The notes beneath the pieces are model-generated. The model searched no databases. It was not told the origin of the DNA and saw only the letters and a program-made list of their open reading frames with translations. 7,116 bases of DNA. Origin: an uncultured Gemmatimonadota bacterium (GTDB lineage Bacteria; Gemmatimonadota; Gemmatimonadetes; Gemmatimonadales; Gemmatimonadaceae). Where the stretch lies: positions 1 to 7,116 of the forward strand of contig CAMLEQ010000201.1 of NCBI GenBank assembly GCA_946479015.1, in the 5' to 3' direction. Below are positions 7,061-7,116 of this stretch, piece by piece. Position 1 is the first letter of the stretch; every line of letters begins with the position of its first letter. Position numbers and translations under genes: made by a program.

Positions 7061-7086
7061 GATTGACGCATTACTTGAGGCCCGGT

Positions 7087-7115
7087 AAGTTCACTCGTTA
7101 CACCGCCGCTGTCAA
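7087..7115 (-). promoter_or_regulatory. possible promoter of the response-regulator gene
   Basis: A perfect TTGACA hexamer (7110-7115) lies 49 nt before the GTG start. At 17-nt spacing the -10 position reads GAACTT (7087-7092), a poor match to TATAAT, so an activator or a non-housekeeping consensus would be needed. An imperfect dyad GTAAC-(7 nt)-CTTAC (7085-7101) overlaps this region and could be an operator, but it is short. Only 56 bp of upstream sequence is available. Confidence 0.3.
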
Positions 7116-7116
7116 C

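Noticed and set aside
6125..7066. 313-codon open frame on the plus strand
   Set aside because: It is the in-register complement of the receiver-GGDEF gene, with the same Arg/His-rich composition and no recognisable domain.
1..7116. Mobile elements, CRISPR arrays, tRNA or rRNA genes
   Set aside because: No transposase or integrase motifs, regular direct repeats with spacers, or structured RNA genes are visible; nearly the whole window is covered by four envelope or signalling genes.

Overview
The window is very GC-rich and compact. All recognisable genes lie on the minus strand, so transcription runs from right to left. The combination of a three-POTRA Omp85 barrel, a directly adjacent TamB/AsmA-like protein and strong G/C codon preference points to a diderm (Gram-negative) bacterium. 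The wording of the two envelope proteins resembles homologues I know from Gemmatimonadota. That assignment is inference from pattern memory, not a search result.

Layout in the direction of transcription: (1) 7061-7116 is a short upstream region with a perfect TTGACA -35-like hexamer but no good -10 box. (2) 6140-7060 is a response regulator with an intact receiver domain fused to a degenerate GGDEF domain (GGDDF signature, missing base-contacting Asn). (3) 6070-6139 is a 70-bp gap with a short GC hairpin and a good Shine-Dalgarno sequence. (4) 5833-6069 encodes a 78-residue single-span membrane protein of unknown function. (5) 3611-5833 encodes a complete TamA-type outer-membrane protein; its ATG overlaps the stop of the small gene in a TGATG junction. 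(6) 1-3607 encodes a TamB-like inner-membrane-anchored periplasmic protein that starts 3 nt after the tamA stop and runs off the window at codon 1202.

Together the small protein, TamA and TamB look like one tightly coupled envelope-biogenesis operon. TamA would sit in the outer membrane and TamB would span the periplasm from the inner membrane. The small protein is an unassigned inner-membrane partner candidate. The regulator lies just upstream in the same direction and could be co-transcribed or independent.

This is mostly a core-genome region. I see no mobile element, CRISPR array, tRNA, rRNA or phage gene. The points most worth a second look are the coupled small membrane protein, the altered GGDEF active site, a cysteine-bearing extracellular loop in TamA, and a G8 tract in tamB. 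Very long plus-strand open frames exist but are mirror images of the real genes.
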